A stretch of DNA of 64,000 nt, from contig JAMSLZ010000001.1 of the NCBI GenBank assembly GCA_026027325.1, forward strand, positions 1,364,001 through 1,428,000, given 5' to 3'. Below, piece by piece: positions 43,587-56,401 of this stretch (positions within the stretch are counted from its first letter, which is position 1; each line of letters begins with the position of its first letter). The position numbers were made by a program, and so were the translations under genes. Source of the stretch: Actinomucor elegans. Its lineage: Eukaryota; Mucoromycota; Mucoromycetes; Mucorales; Mucoraceae. Under the pieces are notes generated by a model. That model had not been told where the DNA came from, did no database searches, and worked only from the letters and a program-made list of their open reading frames with translations.

Positions 43587-44940
43587 TGTGCAGAGTAGGG
43601 GGGAATTTAGTGTTTAAAAAAAGAAATTAAGATGAAAAGAGAAGAAACAAAGAAACGAGTCATTGGTACTTAATATATATATATATACACACACAGAGAG
43701 AGAAAAGCTTTCGTCATAACTAATCATTCAGACAAGAAACCTGAACTAATTATGCACAGTCACTGCAACAAGTTTGTATCATGAGTAATCGCTTTTTCAC
43801 CCTAAACCATTGAAAAAATCCCTGTAGTAGTTAATTTCTTCCATGTACTGATACGCTGATAATTGATAACAGTGTTTTTCCATTTATTTTACGCGAAAGC
43901 TTTTCAATGATACCTTTTCGAGTGTTTTAAAGTTAAATTCATGCAAATGGTTAGCGGTGGTAAAATGATGGTTGAGATTGAATTGTGGCGTCATTATTCA
44001 AATCCCTGTCAATGCTGCAGCCTGAGGTGCCTGCTTCCAATAGAAAAAATAGGGCATGTCTTGATCAATTTCCCAGCAGAGAGCATTGACTCCCACGTCA
44101 CAAAAATACTAGCCCGAATAACCAAAAACTAAAAGCAATGAACAGTGAATGGTTTCTATGGTAGAGTCAAGCATACAGTCTACAACTAATTATTAACAAT
44201 ATAGCATATTCATTGCCACTATGGATACATAGAAGGCATGTTAGATTCAGTAGTTCACTCCGAGTATGTACTATCTATCAGTATGTGATAATTCGATGGA
44301 TAAATAGTGCTTATAAGAGACAAATGAAGCTCATAAAGAAGTTTTGTTTTAGATGAAGACTTTCATAGCAAAAAGGAATACATATGTCTTTATATCCATC
44401 AAATCGCTTGTTGTGCGCTTATCTAACGTATTTTCAATACACCTCATTGCCTCGTTTGGACCTTATATGGGCATAGCAGATAATACTTCATAAGAGGATT
44501 GATATCTTGTATAACTTATAATTCGATATATATTACAAAACACACAGGTTAAAAGACACGTATATCCACTGTTGTATTGGAGGAAATACGACAGGAAGCA
44601 ACGTTTAACCGGGTTCTGTCGGGAGATCTATCCATTAAAAAATTAAGTTTACATTAGGTTGTAATTTAAGACTCATACATTATTGGAATCAAACAGTGGC
44701 CGTGGTAGATGCAATGTTCTATTATAAATATAATATACTAGCCTCAGGCGCGACATGTAGCATGAATCGGCCAAGGAATGTAATGTTAAAAAAGGATCAT
44801 TACTGAAAAAGTCTAGAATAGGTCCGAATTCCCCAAACTCTTTTTTTGAATTGTGTTGTACAAGGTAAGGTACCATAGTTATGGTAGCAGTTCTAAAAAA
44901 AAAAGAAACACTTTATCAAAGATAAGTCCATTAATTGATG
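43587..44940. other. Intergenic upstream of aconitase
   Basis: 1.35 kb without a supported gene. It contains a compound microsatellite near 43672-43704 about 90-120 bp upstream of the aconitase ATG. Short ORFs at 43941-44132 and 44673-44876 resemble nothing. Confidence 0.45.
43672..43704. repeat. Compound microsatellite (AT)n(AC)n(AG)n
   Basis: Alternating TA, then CA, then GA dinucleotides run for about 33 bp in the aconitase promoter region. Such tracts vary in length and can affect promoter activity. Confidence 0.8.
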
Positions 44941-45790
44941 GACATCACAAACAACTGCTATACCATTGGATAGTCCATTAAATTCTCTTCGTCTTAACAA
45001 AGATAATACATTAGATATTATTGGTTCTCCAAACAAAGGCAATCATGGTAACATAATGGATACTTGTGCTGGTGGTTATAGTGGGTATCCTAAAAATATG
45101 CTATCTTACGCCGAAAGAGTTTTTGATGACTTAAATAGCTGGAGTGGGCCATTAGGAATACAATAGCCTTCTGAACTGATGGTGAATGTGCATATGTATA
45201 GTTTACCATGAAAGAAAACAAGAATGGCTTAAAAAACAATAACCTGTCGTTCCATCATAGGTTCCTTCTATCGATTTTGATAAATTGTATTTCCAGAGAT
45301 TTAACATTAGTAGAGGTATGAACAATTGTAATACTATATTCAACACCTACTCTACTTTTAAAAACGGCAACTACAATCCTGGTGGCTTTCATAACATCGC
45401 TAGTAAAACTAAGGATGCATGGGATAGCTTTATTCTCCCCCCAGCAGGTATAATCATTAATTTCGTACATAGCTTGCCAATTTCATGAGTTAATATCTAT
45501 ACTTTCTAGGTCTTATCATCGGTAAATACGATTGGATGCATTACAAGCCAGATCCCGACCGGAGTCTATGATAGTTTAGAGCAGATTAATGATAGCAGAA
45601 TCTGAGCTTATAAAGCTCTTGATGCAATTGTAAATTTTTCAATGATTGAAATTCTGGAAATGACTGTTCTCCAGGAATACTGACTGTCACCGCCACTATT
45701 GCAGGAAGCCCGTTCACTCAAACTAGTACTATTACCACCACCGCTAGTCTAATCAACAACACTAAGTTTATTTTGTATTTTTATCATAAT
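44941..45790 (+). pseudogene. Truncated paralogue of the 53.6-55.5 kb surface-like gene
   Basis: Segments match the gene at 53.6-55.5 kb in order. LRLNKDNTLDIIGSP and SYAERVFDDLNSWSGPLG parallel HRLNEDDILNVISIS and SNAQRVSGVVSGWSGLVG. YSTFKNGNYNPGGFHNIASK parallels YSSFDTTGTYNPESGALIIH. A Thr-rich stretch then ends in CACTAAGTTTATTTTGTA, close to the sequence after the other copy's stop. The 5' part of the gene is missing and stops interrupt the frame, so it is a fragment. Function is unknown. Confidence 0.65.
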
Positions 45791-47549
45791 ACATATATCC
45801 AGTTGGCTTTCAATATAGAGGGTAGAAACTACATATGCTATTCTATATCGCTAATGCTGTTAAGAAAAGATTTCCATTTTATTACTAAATTGTCTATTAA
45901 TATAACATAGTAATTAGCATAAAATAAAAGCTTTAATAAATCCAGCAGCTTATTCTGAGTAAAGGCTATTAATCTAATGCAATTTTTAACCGAGGTTAAA
46001 CAAGAAATCTATTGATGATTAGATTCTTTTGTATGGATTTCATTCAAATTCACCGTTAATGGCTTGAAGTATAATGTGGTTTTAATTTTCTGTTAAAATA
46101 ATGACTCTAATAGATGCAGTTATTAGTGTTAAACAGGATCAATTGATCTAACACGATATTAGAAGTAATTTATAGGTTATTAAATCTAGTGTATGCTAAA
46201 CGTTTGTAGTTTACATCTAATTATTAATGTATAGTATAATCATTGCACTTCAATCAAATTGCTATTTGATTAGATGTAGCGTTTCACCATGAATACGCAC
46301 TAGGCATCAAATTCAATGCTAAACAAGAATCGATTGAAAGATGTAGATCCGTTAAAAACGACCTAAATTCAGAAAACTGATAAGGGCACCCCTTGGGCAC
46401 AACTTCCCACGTTTTCCTTTCTTTATAAGCACAAAGACAATTTTTTTTTGAAGTCTAATTTTATAATACCATAGGCGCAATATAGTGGGGAGTATTCAAA
46501 TGTATTTATTAATATTTTTCGTATATAGAATACGCTAGTTACAACCAAACTTATAAAAGGTTCACAAAGCCACGTTTTATTAGTGATAGCTTTATTAATC
46601 AAGCAAATTATCAAGTGATTTTTACATCATTAAACGCATTATTCAAATGCATACAAATTCCGTCAATGTGCTTTTTTGCTTATTAGCAACCTTTTATCAT
46701 AAAAAATGAGATCAAGACTTGAGCCAATTTTTTTGTTCGCTTTCTAAAAAAAAAGTTTCTGAAATAGCTTATTAAATGTAGTGGTGGTGGCATATTTTTG
46801 CATCCATGTGTAATGATATTGAGGTATTTTATAGAAATCACCAATAATATAATTATAATTTTATATTTTTATGCAGAAAGATTGACTTGTTATTGTGGAA
46901 CAAAGTGGATCATATATCACTGGTCTTATTAATGCTCAGTATATCAGCTAAATGGTCTAATATGGATCAATATAGATTAATGGCTAATAGAGGAGCCGAA
47001 AGCGAGCCGACGAAGATCTTTGGAAATATCACTAAGAAGATCATGATGTAGTGATGCAATTATCTCTACGTCAAGAGCTTAATATAGACTGTAACTGCTG
47101 ATTAATGGTGATGGTTGGGCTTTAGAATGCGTTGCATTGTAACCCCTTTTGAATTTATGCTATTAATAACCGCGGTAAAGCCAGATTATTTAAACTAATT
47201 GTATAAACGGCCGATGTTATGATCTGCTCTGGTAAGAGATCGGCAGTATTAATAGCATAGGCTTAACTGTATTATGATATTCAATGATATCCTGATCATC
47301 ATCTATTGCATCATATGGATAGATGATCGTCTTTTCAATTGTCAATTTGTTGAAGCAACTAAGCATTGTTCTTTTTAAATTGGTGCGGTTGATGTAGCTA
47401 GGCGTGAAACAGATGAAACCCAGATACTGGGCTTAAAATACTGCCATTATCACACTACTACTAACCAAGGCGCGTTGCATTTACCCGAAACCTATTACAT
47501 TATGAGCAAAGCGCAGCATGATTACACGCTCTTTTAGCTTTTAACAAAA
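45791..47549. other. Intergenic, no gene seen
   Basis: 1.76 kb of AT-rich DNA with no convincing ORF. Short diverged repeats with TTAAACA(A/G)GA-type cores and GATTAGAT blocks recur between 45990 and 46360, suggesting old repeat-derived DNA. Confidence 0.4.
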
Positions 47550-47942
47550 ATGTCTTTCCGTCCACCTCGTTCTCTGCCTATCCTCACACTTTTCCATAAT
47601 GTAAAATCGAACAATTCCAAAGCAGCTTTAGCTATGCTTCAAAACAAACAAAAGAACGCCAGTGGAGAAGAGAAATATCGTATTGATATTGTCGATGAAA
47701 ACCAGCAAGCGCCTACTGATACACAACTAAAACAACTAGCCAGTTTCTTACCAGGCCCTACACCTTGGAAGGATATGCTTTTGAACGATCAAATTAGCAA
47801 TGTTCAAGATGCTCTCAAAGCATTAAAGGAAAAGCCTGAATTGCTTAATTGTCCCATTCTTGTTGATTGGGAAAAAGGTAAAGCTGCTATTGGCTCACCT
47901 ACACTGGACGCGTTGGAAAAGATTATTAATGAAAGAAAGTAA
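47550..47942 (+). CDS. Fmp46-like thioredoxin-fold mitochondrial protein (DUF1687)
   Basis: A single-exon 130-aa ORF. It begins MSFRPPRSLPILTLFHN, and has FLPGPTPWKDML and a conserved CPILVDWEKGKA near the C-terminus, which matches the DUF1687/Fmp46 family of small redox proteins. Yeast Fmp46 is mitochondrial. The N-terminal CxxC of thioredoxins is absent; the one notable Cys is in LLNCPILVDW. The family assignment is fairly good but the reaction is unknown. Confidence 0.7.
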   Translation: MSFRPPRSLPILTLFHNVKSNNSKAALAMLQNKQKNASGEEKYRIDIVDENQQAPTDTQLKQLASFLPGPTPWKDMLLNDQISNVQDALKALKEKPELLNCPILVDWEKGKAAIGSPTLDALEKIINERK

Positions 47943-48772
47943 ATACTTTTTATTAACAATAATAAAAAAAAGAGGGTAGCTTCTTTTTTGTTTGCGTATT
48001 AAATGATGGCTGATTATGTAAGATGTCTTTTGACTATTAGAGCATATTGGCTCTATGCACTTTATATTTCAAAGTTGTTTATTTAGAAGGCATATGCAAG
48101 ATTTCAGAAGGACCAGCAGTAGAATGGTCGCGTCTGTCTTCAATAACAGTACATTAAACATCAGCGACTGAAACGAAGGTCCACAATAAAAAAAAACCCT
48201 GGACATATATATCATCAGTGCACCATGATACTTCTTTTATTTCTAAGAATTCGATAAAGAATGCTCTTCGCAATGAAGCAGCCTCCACAGCCATAAATCA
48301 AAGTAATCAGGAGCAATTTATTGATTTCATTGAATACTGAGTTATAATCGGAAATTAAAATATTGATCCTTGATGCTCTTGAGCAATTCATTCAATCATA
48401 TCTAAATGCATAATGAATCGCGATAATGCTTTGATTTCCGAGAAATATGTAGATCACATCATGCTCTTTACAATAAAACAATTTTTATAGTCATAAACTG
48501 ATGTGTACAGGTGTTACAAAGCTTCATAATAGGACGTTTCACCCTGTTTCACCCTTTGGAGTGAGATCGTACTAAAAAGACTATTTACTACTGCTAGTAC
48601 CATAAATTTCAAACTGATGAACTCCCCAAATGGAGTTTTGATTTATTATCTTTTTTATGGGTTATATGCTTTAGACATGAAGAATAATTTACAAGTAGGT
48701 AAGGGAATATGGATATGAGATATGCGAGGAGGGAAATATACAAAAGAGATATATAATAACCAAAAAGAAAAT
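47943..48772. other. Intergenic between convergent genes
   Basis: About 830 bp between two 3' ends. No ORF of note. Two AATAAA/AATAAT-type signals lie just after the Fmp46-like stop. Confidence 0.45.
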
Positions 48773-50434
48773 CTATTTTCTAGCCTTGTTCTTCTTTTTG
48801 CTGCTGCTGCTGCTAGAGTCATCTGCATCGCCAATGGGAGGCGCAATATTGTTCAGTACAATGATATTACAAGATTCTTTGATTTCAGGACGAGGTTCAA
48901 CTGCTAAATGATGAGCATGAGATAGTTCAGGCTCAGTGTGAGTACACATGGGGATATGCTTAACCCAATCGTCCTCTAGTACATCTTCTAACGTACAACG
49001 TTCAGCGGGGTTGGGGTTTAAGATGCGCTTCATAATAGGTCTGGACTCACGAGGCAAGAGCTTGAAAAGTTTCTCGGCGCCAAGGGACGAGGGCGTGATA
49101 AAATTCTTGTAAGACTGATCTTTTTCAGGACGGGGTAATCGCCAAGGGAAGCGACGAATGGACATACAGATAAAGACGATAGCGCAAGACCAGAGATCAG
49201 TAAGACGAGCATCATAATCAGGTTCAGTGAATTGTTCAGGTGCAATGTAAGGATCTGAGCCGCAAATACCCTTGCTGCGGTGTACCTTGGTTTCATGAGG
49301 ATACTTGTTTACTACAGCACAACCAAAATCGATAATCTTAACAATGCCACGTTCGTCCAAGACCATATTATCTAGCTTTAAATCACGGTGAGCCAAGCCC
49401 ATTTGCTGCATATAATGGACACCGTTCAATAGTTGACGCCAGCAACAAGCGACCTCTTCACGGGTCATTGTGCCGCTCATGACAATATTGAACAAGTCGT
49501 TGGGAGCAAATTCCATGATTTCATAAAAATTTTCACCTTCTTGAATGATATCCAAAGTTTCAATGACATTGATATGATGTAAAGTGGAGCCAATACAGAA
49601 TTCAGCAGTGACTTTCTTGACGTATTCTTTTTCGGGCTCGTTCAAGGATCTCTTTCTGAATTGTTTCACTGCAAAGGTTTTCCCGTCCGTACTACGACGA
49701 ATCAAACGCACAGAACCGCCGGCGCCTTTCCCTACAAATCGGCCTTTGAAGATAGTATATGATTTAGCTTCACGTTCATAGTATATTTTAATGGAAAAGA
49801 ACAACTTACCCCACTTGCCATATTTGCCTTCTAGGTCTCGGTTAAACTCATTAGCAAAAGAAAGTTCACTGCCACTTTTGACGGATGGAGTCTTGGCTTT
49901 CTTTGGCAGCTTCTTCTTATCTGATTTGAACAGGTTTTTGAATTCTTTAAAAACGCTATCTTTTTTTTCCAAATGATGAAAATGATTTTGATGGTATTCT
50001 TTGTTGTATTGAGGACGTTTAAATATGAATTGGGATGGTGTAGTAGGGCGGACAGGTAAAGATGTGGCACTGGCAGAGTGTGGAATACCTTTTGAATCCA
50101 ATGAGGAATCAGAAGGTGTTTTCTTATTTGATTCATCACCGCTGTTTTGTGGAGATAATGAAGGTGGTGTATGGACAGCAGTTGGGGGTAAAGATGGAGA
50201 TGGGTAACCAACAGAAGATGTATCAGAGTCATATTTGCTATGACGATGATAGTTTGGTGTTAATAGTGGAGTTCCAGGCATTGATCTATCTGGAGTCACG
50301 TTCTCGAATTGATGAACAGCCAGCTTATTTTGAAAGATTTTTGCTGGCGAGTTAAAGTCGACATTGTGTAGTTTATCAGCAAAGTGATTGTCTGTTACGT
50401 GAGTTGAATCGATAATGATGGAATGAGAACTCAT
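48773..50434 (-). CDS. HAL/NPR-family serine/threonine protein kinase
   Basis: Two inferred exons on the minus strand, 50434-49810 and 49743-48773, give 531 aa. The ATG at 50434 is the first in frame. Splicing joins YGKWG to [13 protein letters not shown], restoring a normal glycine-rich loop; the 66-nt intron has no stop and could add 22 residues if retained. The long Ser/Pro-rich N-terminus (about 200 aa) is typical of Hal4/Sat4/Hal5/Npr1 kinases, which control plasma-membrane transporters and ion balance. Catalytic blocks are AVKQF (Lys), [20 protein letters not shown] and [13 protein letters not shown] poly-Ser then Lys-rich tail ends it. The exact member is not assigned. Confidence 0.9.
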   Translation of the reverse strand: MSSHSIIIDSTHVTDNHFADKLHNVDFNSPAKIFQNKLAVHQFENVTPDRSMPGTPLLTPNYHRHSKYDSDTSSVGYPSPSLPPTAVHTPPSLSPQNSGDESNKKTPSDSSLDSKGIPHSASATSLPVRPTTPSQFIFKRPQYNKEYHQNHFHHLEKKDSVFKEFKNLFKSDKKKLPKKAKTPSVKSGSELSFANEFNRDLEGKYGKWGKLFFSIKIYYEREAKSYTIFKGRFVGKGAGGSVRLIRRSTDGKTFAVKQFRKRSLNEPEKEYVKKVTAEFCIGSTLHHINVIETLDIIQEGENFYEIMEFAPNDLFNIVMSGTMTREEVACCWRQLLNGVHYMQQMGLAHRDLKLDNMVLDERGIVKIIDFGCAVVNKYPHETKVHRSKGICGSDPYIAPEQFTEPDYDARLTDLWSCAIVFICMSIRRFPWRLPRPEKDQSYKNFITPSSLGAEKLFKLLPRESRPIMKRILNPNPAERCTLEDVLEDDWVKHIPMCTHTEPELSHAHHLAVEPRPEIKESCNIIVLNNIAPPIGDADDSSSSSSKKKNKARK

Positions 50435-51734
50435 TTTTAATGATGAAGAAGAAAAAGAAGAAGATGCAATAGACCAGTTCAATGCTTCATTTATATATAG
50501 CCAATACTATCCTAATCAGGTAATAGTAACATTGCCGATTCTTGTATTTCGCTTACCGCCCTTTGTATTATTCATCATTTAGAAATCAATTTTAATACCA
50601 AGCATCTTGGCAAATATTGAAATGATCGTCTACCATCGGCAAATGGCATCACAATGTATTCTATATCATAGAAAGTGATTTGCTGCGGATTGTTCGGATA
50701 ATTAAGGAAACGTCATGGTATCCGAACAAGATGGAAAAACAAGAGGCCGAATAGGACCGAGAGTAAACCCGCAGCAGCCATTTGACAGAAACTCCTTTAT
50801 GTTTGATCCCTTTATGCTTCTATTAGAATGAACAGAAACTACCAAACAAACACCGGTCACATTAATCAGAAAAGGGTCTGGACAGTACTGTTTGTTATAT
50901 AGCACATTTTGAACTTGATATGGTTTAATTACAAGGTCTGGATTAGTATTATTAATGTTGACTGGAAAAAGCCAGTCATGAATAAGCCCAGCCAGAAATT
51001 ATAAATCAACTGCTAAACTCTAAATCTTTAGATATGAATCATAATAACTATAGTGGTGATACCACTCACTTTTTGCTTGCTTCCACATGGTGCGCGCGCT
51101 CGTTCTGTGTAACTGATTGAGTGGTTCTTTGTCAATACATAAAAAGCTTGGCCGTATTACAGCGTATGCAGGCGTCTTTTATAGGATTGCCATTCTGTTT
51201 ACAAAGTCTAGGCAGAAGCAAATTATGTATGTAGATCAGATTCTTCCAAGTGCAGTCACATTGCACTGATCTTCAATAATCCTTTCTTCCGTGAGCTCGG
51301 TTTCCTTTTTTTTTATCTAATAGAATTTCACTGTTCAATTAAGCTGAAACATCGACTTCCGTCCCCAACGACGTCTTTTTTATATCTAGATTCTACATCT
51401 GCAAGTACACGGGTCATCTTATAGTTCTTGAACCAAGTAAGAACTATCACCCGGATTTTTCGGAAAACCAGTAAAGCCTTTCGACGGTCGCACAACAAAG
51501 AGTTCGGTTAAAAAGCAAACTTATGTTATCACATGGATACAGTCTATCTAATGATAAGAAAACCTTCAGCACGCGTAAAAGAAGAAAGATTTCGCATTAA
51601 TGCAATTCTCAGTTGCACTTTTCCAATAAGAATCGACGCTTATGCATACTAAAACAAACCCATGAAGTTGAAAAAACTAGATAAGAAGAAACTTCTCATG
51701 AATCGAACTTCTTTAACAGCTCTTTCATACTATA
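50435..51734. other. Intergenic upstream of the kinase
   Basis: 1.3 kb between divergent genes, holding both promoters. A TATATATAG lies near 50493-50501, about 60-70 bp upstream of the kinase ATG, and is a plausible TATA box. I see no gene. Confidence 0.4.
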
Positions 51735-51973
51735 ATGCCCAAGAAGAACAATTCAAACAAGGACGTCACTCAAAAGGTAGACAAGAACCGTCCTAAATCC
51801 AAACAAGAGAAAAAGGAAGAACAGAAGAAACATAAGCAATTGGTAAAGTAGATTGAATAATGACCGCACAACGTATACTTATCATATCATAGAAAAATGA
51901 AAAGGCTCAAATGACCAAGAAGGGTCATGAAACTGGCTACGTGCATGGAAATAACAATAGCAGTAGTTTTTAA
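51735..51973 (+). CDS. Small Lys-rich protein, unknown
   Basis: Two inferred exons, 51735-51842 and 51893-51973, give 62 aa. The 50-nt intron has GTAAAG at the donor and ATAG at the acceptor. The protein begins MPKKNNSNKDVTQKVDKN, continues with a Lys/Glu/Gln helix-forming stretch, and ends GHETGYVHGNNNSSSF. It resembles small nuclear or ribosome-associated basic proteins in composition only. The consistent splice and charged, low-complexity coding pattern are the support; it is too short for a simple ORF search. Confidence 0.45.
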
Positions 51974-53575
51974 TTTTATATTTGGCTCAAAAGAATAAAT
52001 AGTTTTTGTATGTATCTCGCTTTACAATGTACTAGACTATTTCAAAAGGATCCAGCAAATGTCGCTGCCGGCGTCATACATACAAATATAAATTCGATGA
52101 TTGAGATTACCTAATTCACTCAATGTGCCTTTGAGCAAACGGTCTTTACATGTGCTAAAGTGCCTTTACGTCGGATGTCATAAGTGAATATGGCCGGCTC
52201 TCGATTTAGTAGAACACTATGTAGACCATTAGGCGATAAATAGCCATTTTTCTATTGAAACTTGAACGGACCAAAGTTTTCGAATCAAGCAAAGAATATT
52301 TGAATAGATCTGAGATTCTGTTTAGATGCAGCAACTCATTTTAAACATGGGCAACCAACTTGATGCGACATGGGACTGAGATCGGCAAAAGCCATCCCCT
52401 TGAATAGTATACCAAATCATTTTTTTAAGCTGGGGTTTCAAAAAAAAAAAAAGAATCGCAATATAAAAGACTATATTTTTATGTGCCAGTTTGCGTATTT
52501 GAGAATAATATTTATCCTGTATATATATGCATGAATCCAAAGCGACATTTCTGTTGGTTGTTCATGCAGACGCAGTTACATAATCGGAGAAAGATTTCTT
52601 GTTGAGAGAACCATGAAAAAAAAAGGCTTTAATCATCACCTAACAAACGAGCACGTTTAATTGACACAATCATTGAAATCTATTAATGCCCGAGTTTTAT
52701 TTTTATTAAGCAATGCACAAAATGTGCTTCATCAAATGGCACACCAAATGGTGTATACCAATGCAAATTTCCTTCAGCCTAGGGGGTTTATATAGAATAA
52801 AAGACAGTTCGCTCTGTTTTCAGAGATTTATTCTGTTTAGACAAAAATATATACATTATACTCTTAATTTTACAGAATTTAAATTACGTAAGACTAATGT
52901 CCGAAAAGGTGGCCATCCTATGCAGAAAAAAATAGCGGAAGCCCGGCCCGATAGAATACCCTTTTCTCATACTTGTTATTGCTTTTGCTTTCTCTACAGA
53001 TCTCGGCCTGATATCCCGCCTGTTTAGTTGATAAGGTCTAAAAAGAGCTATTGGATTTATTAGATATTTTACTTCAATACTATATTGTTTACAGTACACT
53101 GTTAGTTCTTAGCAGTATATGATATAGATTTCATTAAACAGATTCGAACTATCTACAAACGACAGATTTCGTAGTAATATGGTGCAGTAAGATTTCAGCT
53201 AAACTAGCCTGACATTCAATCATATATGTAATAATTAAGATATCTTGTACTGCTCCAACATAATAGAATACAACCCTATGTTGAGTGTGGTTATTCTGTT
53301 AGTTATAATTCCTTTATGTAAGCTAACGAAACTTTCACATCTCAATTAGCTTCCATGTATAGTAAATCATACTATACCATATCATGCAAATAAATTCAAA
53401 GAGACAGAATAATAATAACCAAACAGTTCATTACCCATTATATAGTTATTGAGTGAAGTTGCCCACTTTTCTAATGTTCTGCCTTCTATCTTATCTTATT
53501 AAAAAAGCCTTTTGAAACAATTGTTCTTCACAAGTAAAAGCTGTACATCTAATAAGAATTATTCTTCAATCAAAA
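51974..53575. other. Intergenic, no gene seen
   Basis: 1.6 kb without supported ORFs. It includes an A run near 52440-52452 and short unrecognised ORFs at 52322-52540 and 52713-53027. Confidence 0.45.
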
Positions 53576-55510
53576 GTGATGATTCTAAAACCGACTTTTA
53601 AGCATATCCTTGAAAACTACAATAAGTTATTTGTGGTGCCAACACTGAGAATGTTTTATGATAAAAAGAATGCGTACATAGACATCATCTTTTCTTTTAT
53701 ATATATATATCATTTCTTGCAGTTAAAAAAATATGAAGCTCAGATTATTTCAGCCGCCTTTGATTGCTCTAGACCCAGAAATATATACATTGCCGTACCA
53801 GCATGCAGGTATAACAGTCATCTATTATCTAACCGGAGTGTGACCGATATCTTATTAAACGGTGGAACTACATGCGGTGGAGACTAACTGACAAAAGAGG
53901 TGAGATCCTTTATCTTTTCGTTCAAATACTAATTTACTGAAACTGTAAAACTTCTTCGATCCAATGCTATCATCGCCACTGATTTCACGAATGATATTGT
54001 TGGATATAGTGATGGACCGTAAGCATTCAGAGGATCTATATATGATAGTTATGAATATGGTGCAAACTATCTAGATGCCGTCAACTATTGCACTATTATA
54101 AGCAACTACCAAGACTATTCTGTCGTAGTAAGAGAGAAAATCAATAACCCATCTCTCCAATTCCATGATGCAGCATATTTTCCTGGCGCCAACAATTTAA
54201 GCAATTTTACTCAATTGATCGATGGTTGTCCAATAACTAATACTATTACTACTACTACTGGTGTTGGTCTGTTCCATTTTAATTCGGTATTCAGTCAAAC
54301 TATTGGGGTATCAAAAGAGGTTTCAACTTATTCGCCAATTCATCGTCTCAATTCATCGTCTCAATTCATCGTCTCAATGAAGATGACATATTGAATGTTA
54401 TTAGTATCTCAACCAATGGCTACAATGTTATCACCATAAATACTTGTAATAACAATGATTGCCCTGTATATCCTGCAAATATGATGTCTAATGCCCAAAG
54501 AGTTTCTGGAGTTGTGAGTGGTTGGAGTGGACTAGTAGGAGGACAACGGCCTTCAAAACTGGTTATTAATGTACACGTTATAGTTCATTACCAAAGAGAA
54601 CAAAAAACAGTTTAAAAGATAATTACTTGCTAGTGTTCTGTCATAGATTCTGATTGGTAATGATGCGGAATGATATACTGCAAGATATAGCACTAGCAAA
54701 GTCACGAGTATTTGCGGTAAAATCTCCAATTTCTATTCTTCGTTCGATACTACCGGCACCTACAACCCTGAAAGTGGTGCTCTGATTATTCATGAAACTA
54801 ATGATGCACTGAGTAGTTTCATTCTCGCATCACAATGTAAATCTTTCTGTCATGTACAAATTATCCGCTCCTTGGCGTGTTAATGGCTATATATTCTAGT
54901 CAGTATTCAGGATAGACCTGCAGACGGATACTTTTCTGATCAAATTTGCCCAGATATTTTGCTAGTTACTCCGAAATCCGAAAACAATACCTGCAGTTAT
55001 AAAGCCCTTGACGAAAATTGCGAATGCTTCAATGATTGTAATCCTTATGATAATTGCTTACCTGAATCGTTAAATGTTACCACTATTACTATAGAAAATG
55101 TAACCACTCAAATTCACGCTGTTACCATCATGACTACAGAAGCCTCAATGACTATGACAAGCACAGAAACCGACATTATCACAGTCACTACAGCAGCTAG
55201 CGGTGCTACTTTAACTCACACCATCACTGATATTAGTATGATTGCAACTTCCATTATTGTTGATCCTGTCCATCACAAGCATTATCATCATGAGGCTTCA
55301 ACAGGATATCATTGTGAACACGAAAACCATAATAATAAGCTAGCTCTATTTTGTGAATATGATGAAAATGATTGTAAGAATGACGAGGATGATAATTTCG
55401 ATAAAGAAGAGCGAGACACTAGTTGTGAAGAAGACCATCAAGATAGAAGCGAAGATAATGATAAGGACCACCGTAATGATGGTTATAATAATGGTTATTT
55501 AGATAGATGA
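53576..55510 (+). pseudogene. Broken gene for a secreted-looking Thr-rich protein
   Basis: A multi-exon gene with lesions. A Cys-containing N-terminal segment (FDCSRPRNIYIAVPACRYNS and NGGTTCGGD) is followed by GYSDGP, an in-frame TAA, and then SIYDSYEYGANYLDAVNYC. A 13-bp triplication at 54337-54375 shifts frame, and a further TGA follows IGNDAE near 54670. The last part (54902-55510) is open: a Cys-rich stretch, a Thr/Ile/Val-rich stalk of about 70 residues, and a His/Asp/Glu-rich tail. The layout suggests a secreted or wall-linked protein, but I do not recognise the family. A fragmentary paralogue lies at 44941-45790. Confidence 0.6.
54337..54375 (+). repeat. 13-bp tandem triplication inside the broken gene
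   Basis: AATTCATCGTCTC is repeated three times without a mismatch at 54337, 54350 and 54363. Upstream frame (STYSPIHRLN) and downstream frame (NEDDILNVISI) would join perfectly with one unit; two extra units add 26 bp and shift the frame. Confidence 0.9.
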
Positions 55511-56401
55511 ATGTACATAGAAGACATCTAATCTACTCAGCAGCACTAAGTTTGCTTTGTACATAGTCCTCTCTCAATACATATAACTACATATCGAGAA
55601 AGAGCTGCAGTATTTATTTGAACTTTCATTCAGTCGCATTACAATGGATAACTTGTTGCTTTATCATGATTAGTAATGCATTATAATACTCTTGAATGGC
55701 AATTCTACTCTATAGACATCTTATTAGCTAATCTCCTGTCAATGTCGCATATGAGTGTTCCATATATACTGAGAATCTATTTAAGCTTTCGGTTAATTGA
55801 AGTGCAATTATAATATTAATATTCTTATGATTAGTAATGAAACATATACCCTTAGAAACAATTTTTAATTCATTCTATATCCTTCAGATGATTTAAGTCA
55901 AATGTCACATTAGATGTAGATTTCGTACTAAGAAAAGACTGTTACATCTATGGTTTTTTTTTTATATTTATTTAACTGCGCTATAATAAATACATTGTTA
56001 CATTCTTATAATTAATAACAAATTATATATATATATTTTATATGACCATCTCTAGATCACTCGCACAAAGAATTCGATTTAAAAATGCTTATGCTCAGAT
56101 GAGTTGTTTCATCTAATAAACTACCTTTATTATAACATCAGTAACCTCGCTGAAGTTAATTACTTACATTCGATTGTTCATCTAAATCTTTCATGAACTA
56201 CATGTTTGACATTGCAGCATCAAACAATACTTGCACAGGAGCAAGTTTTACTTAGTACCACCATTAAATCGAGATCACCTTGCTGTTGACGTTTTATTCA
56301 GGTCCCGCTATTTCGCTACATTACTCCTCTCTCTTCAGCAGGTGGGTTCAAATTTTTTCCTTGCGCTTTTTTCGTTGTTTAATTAGATATCCCATTTGAC
56401 C
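55511..56401. other. Intergenic upstream of the histone deacetylase
   Basis: About 890 bp of AT-rich DNA with no ORF of note. CT-rich sequence near 56327-56340 lies 60-75 bp before the deacetylase ATG and could be part of its promoter. Confidence 0.4.

Noticed and set aside
50435..50482. N-terminal extension of the HAL/NPR-type kinase
   Set aside because: It would require a TTG start; the first ATG is at 50434 in a good context.
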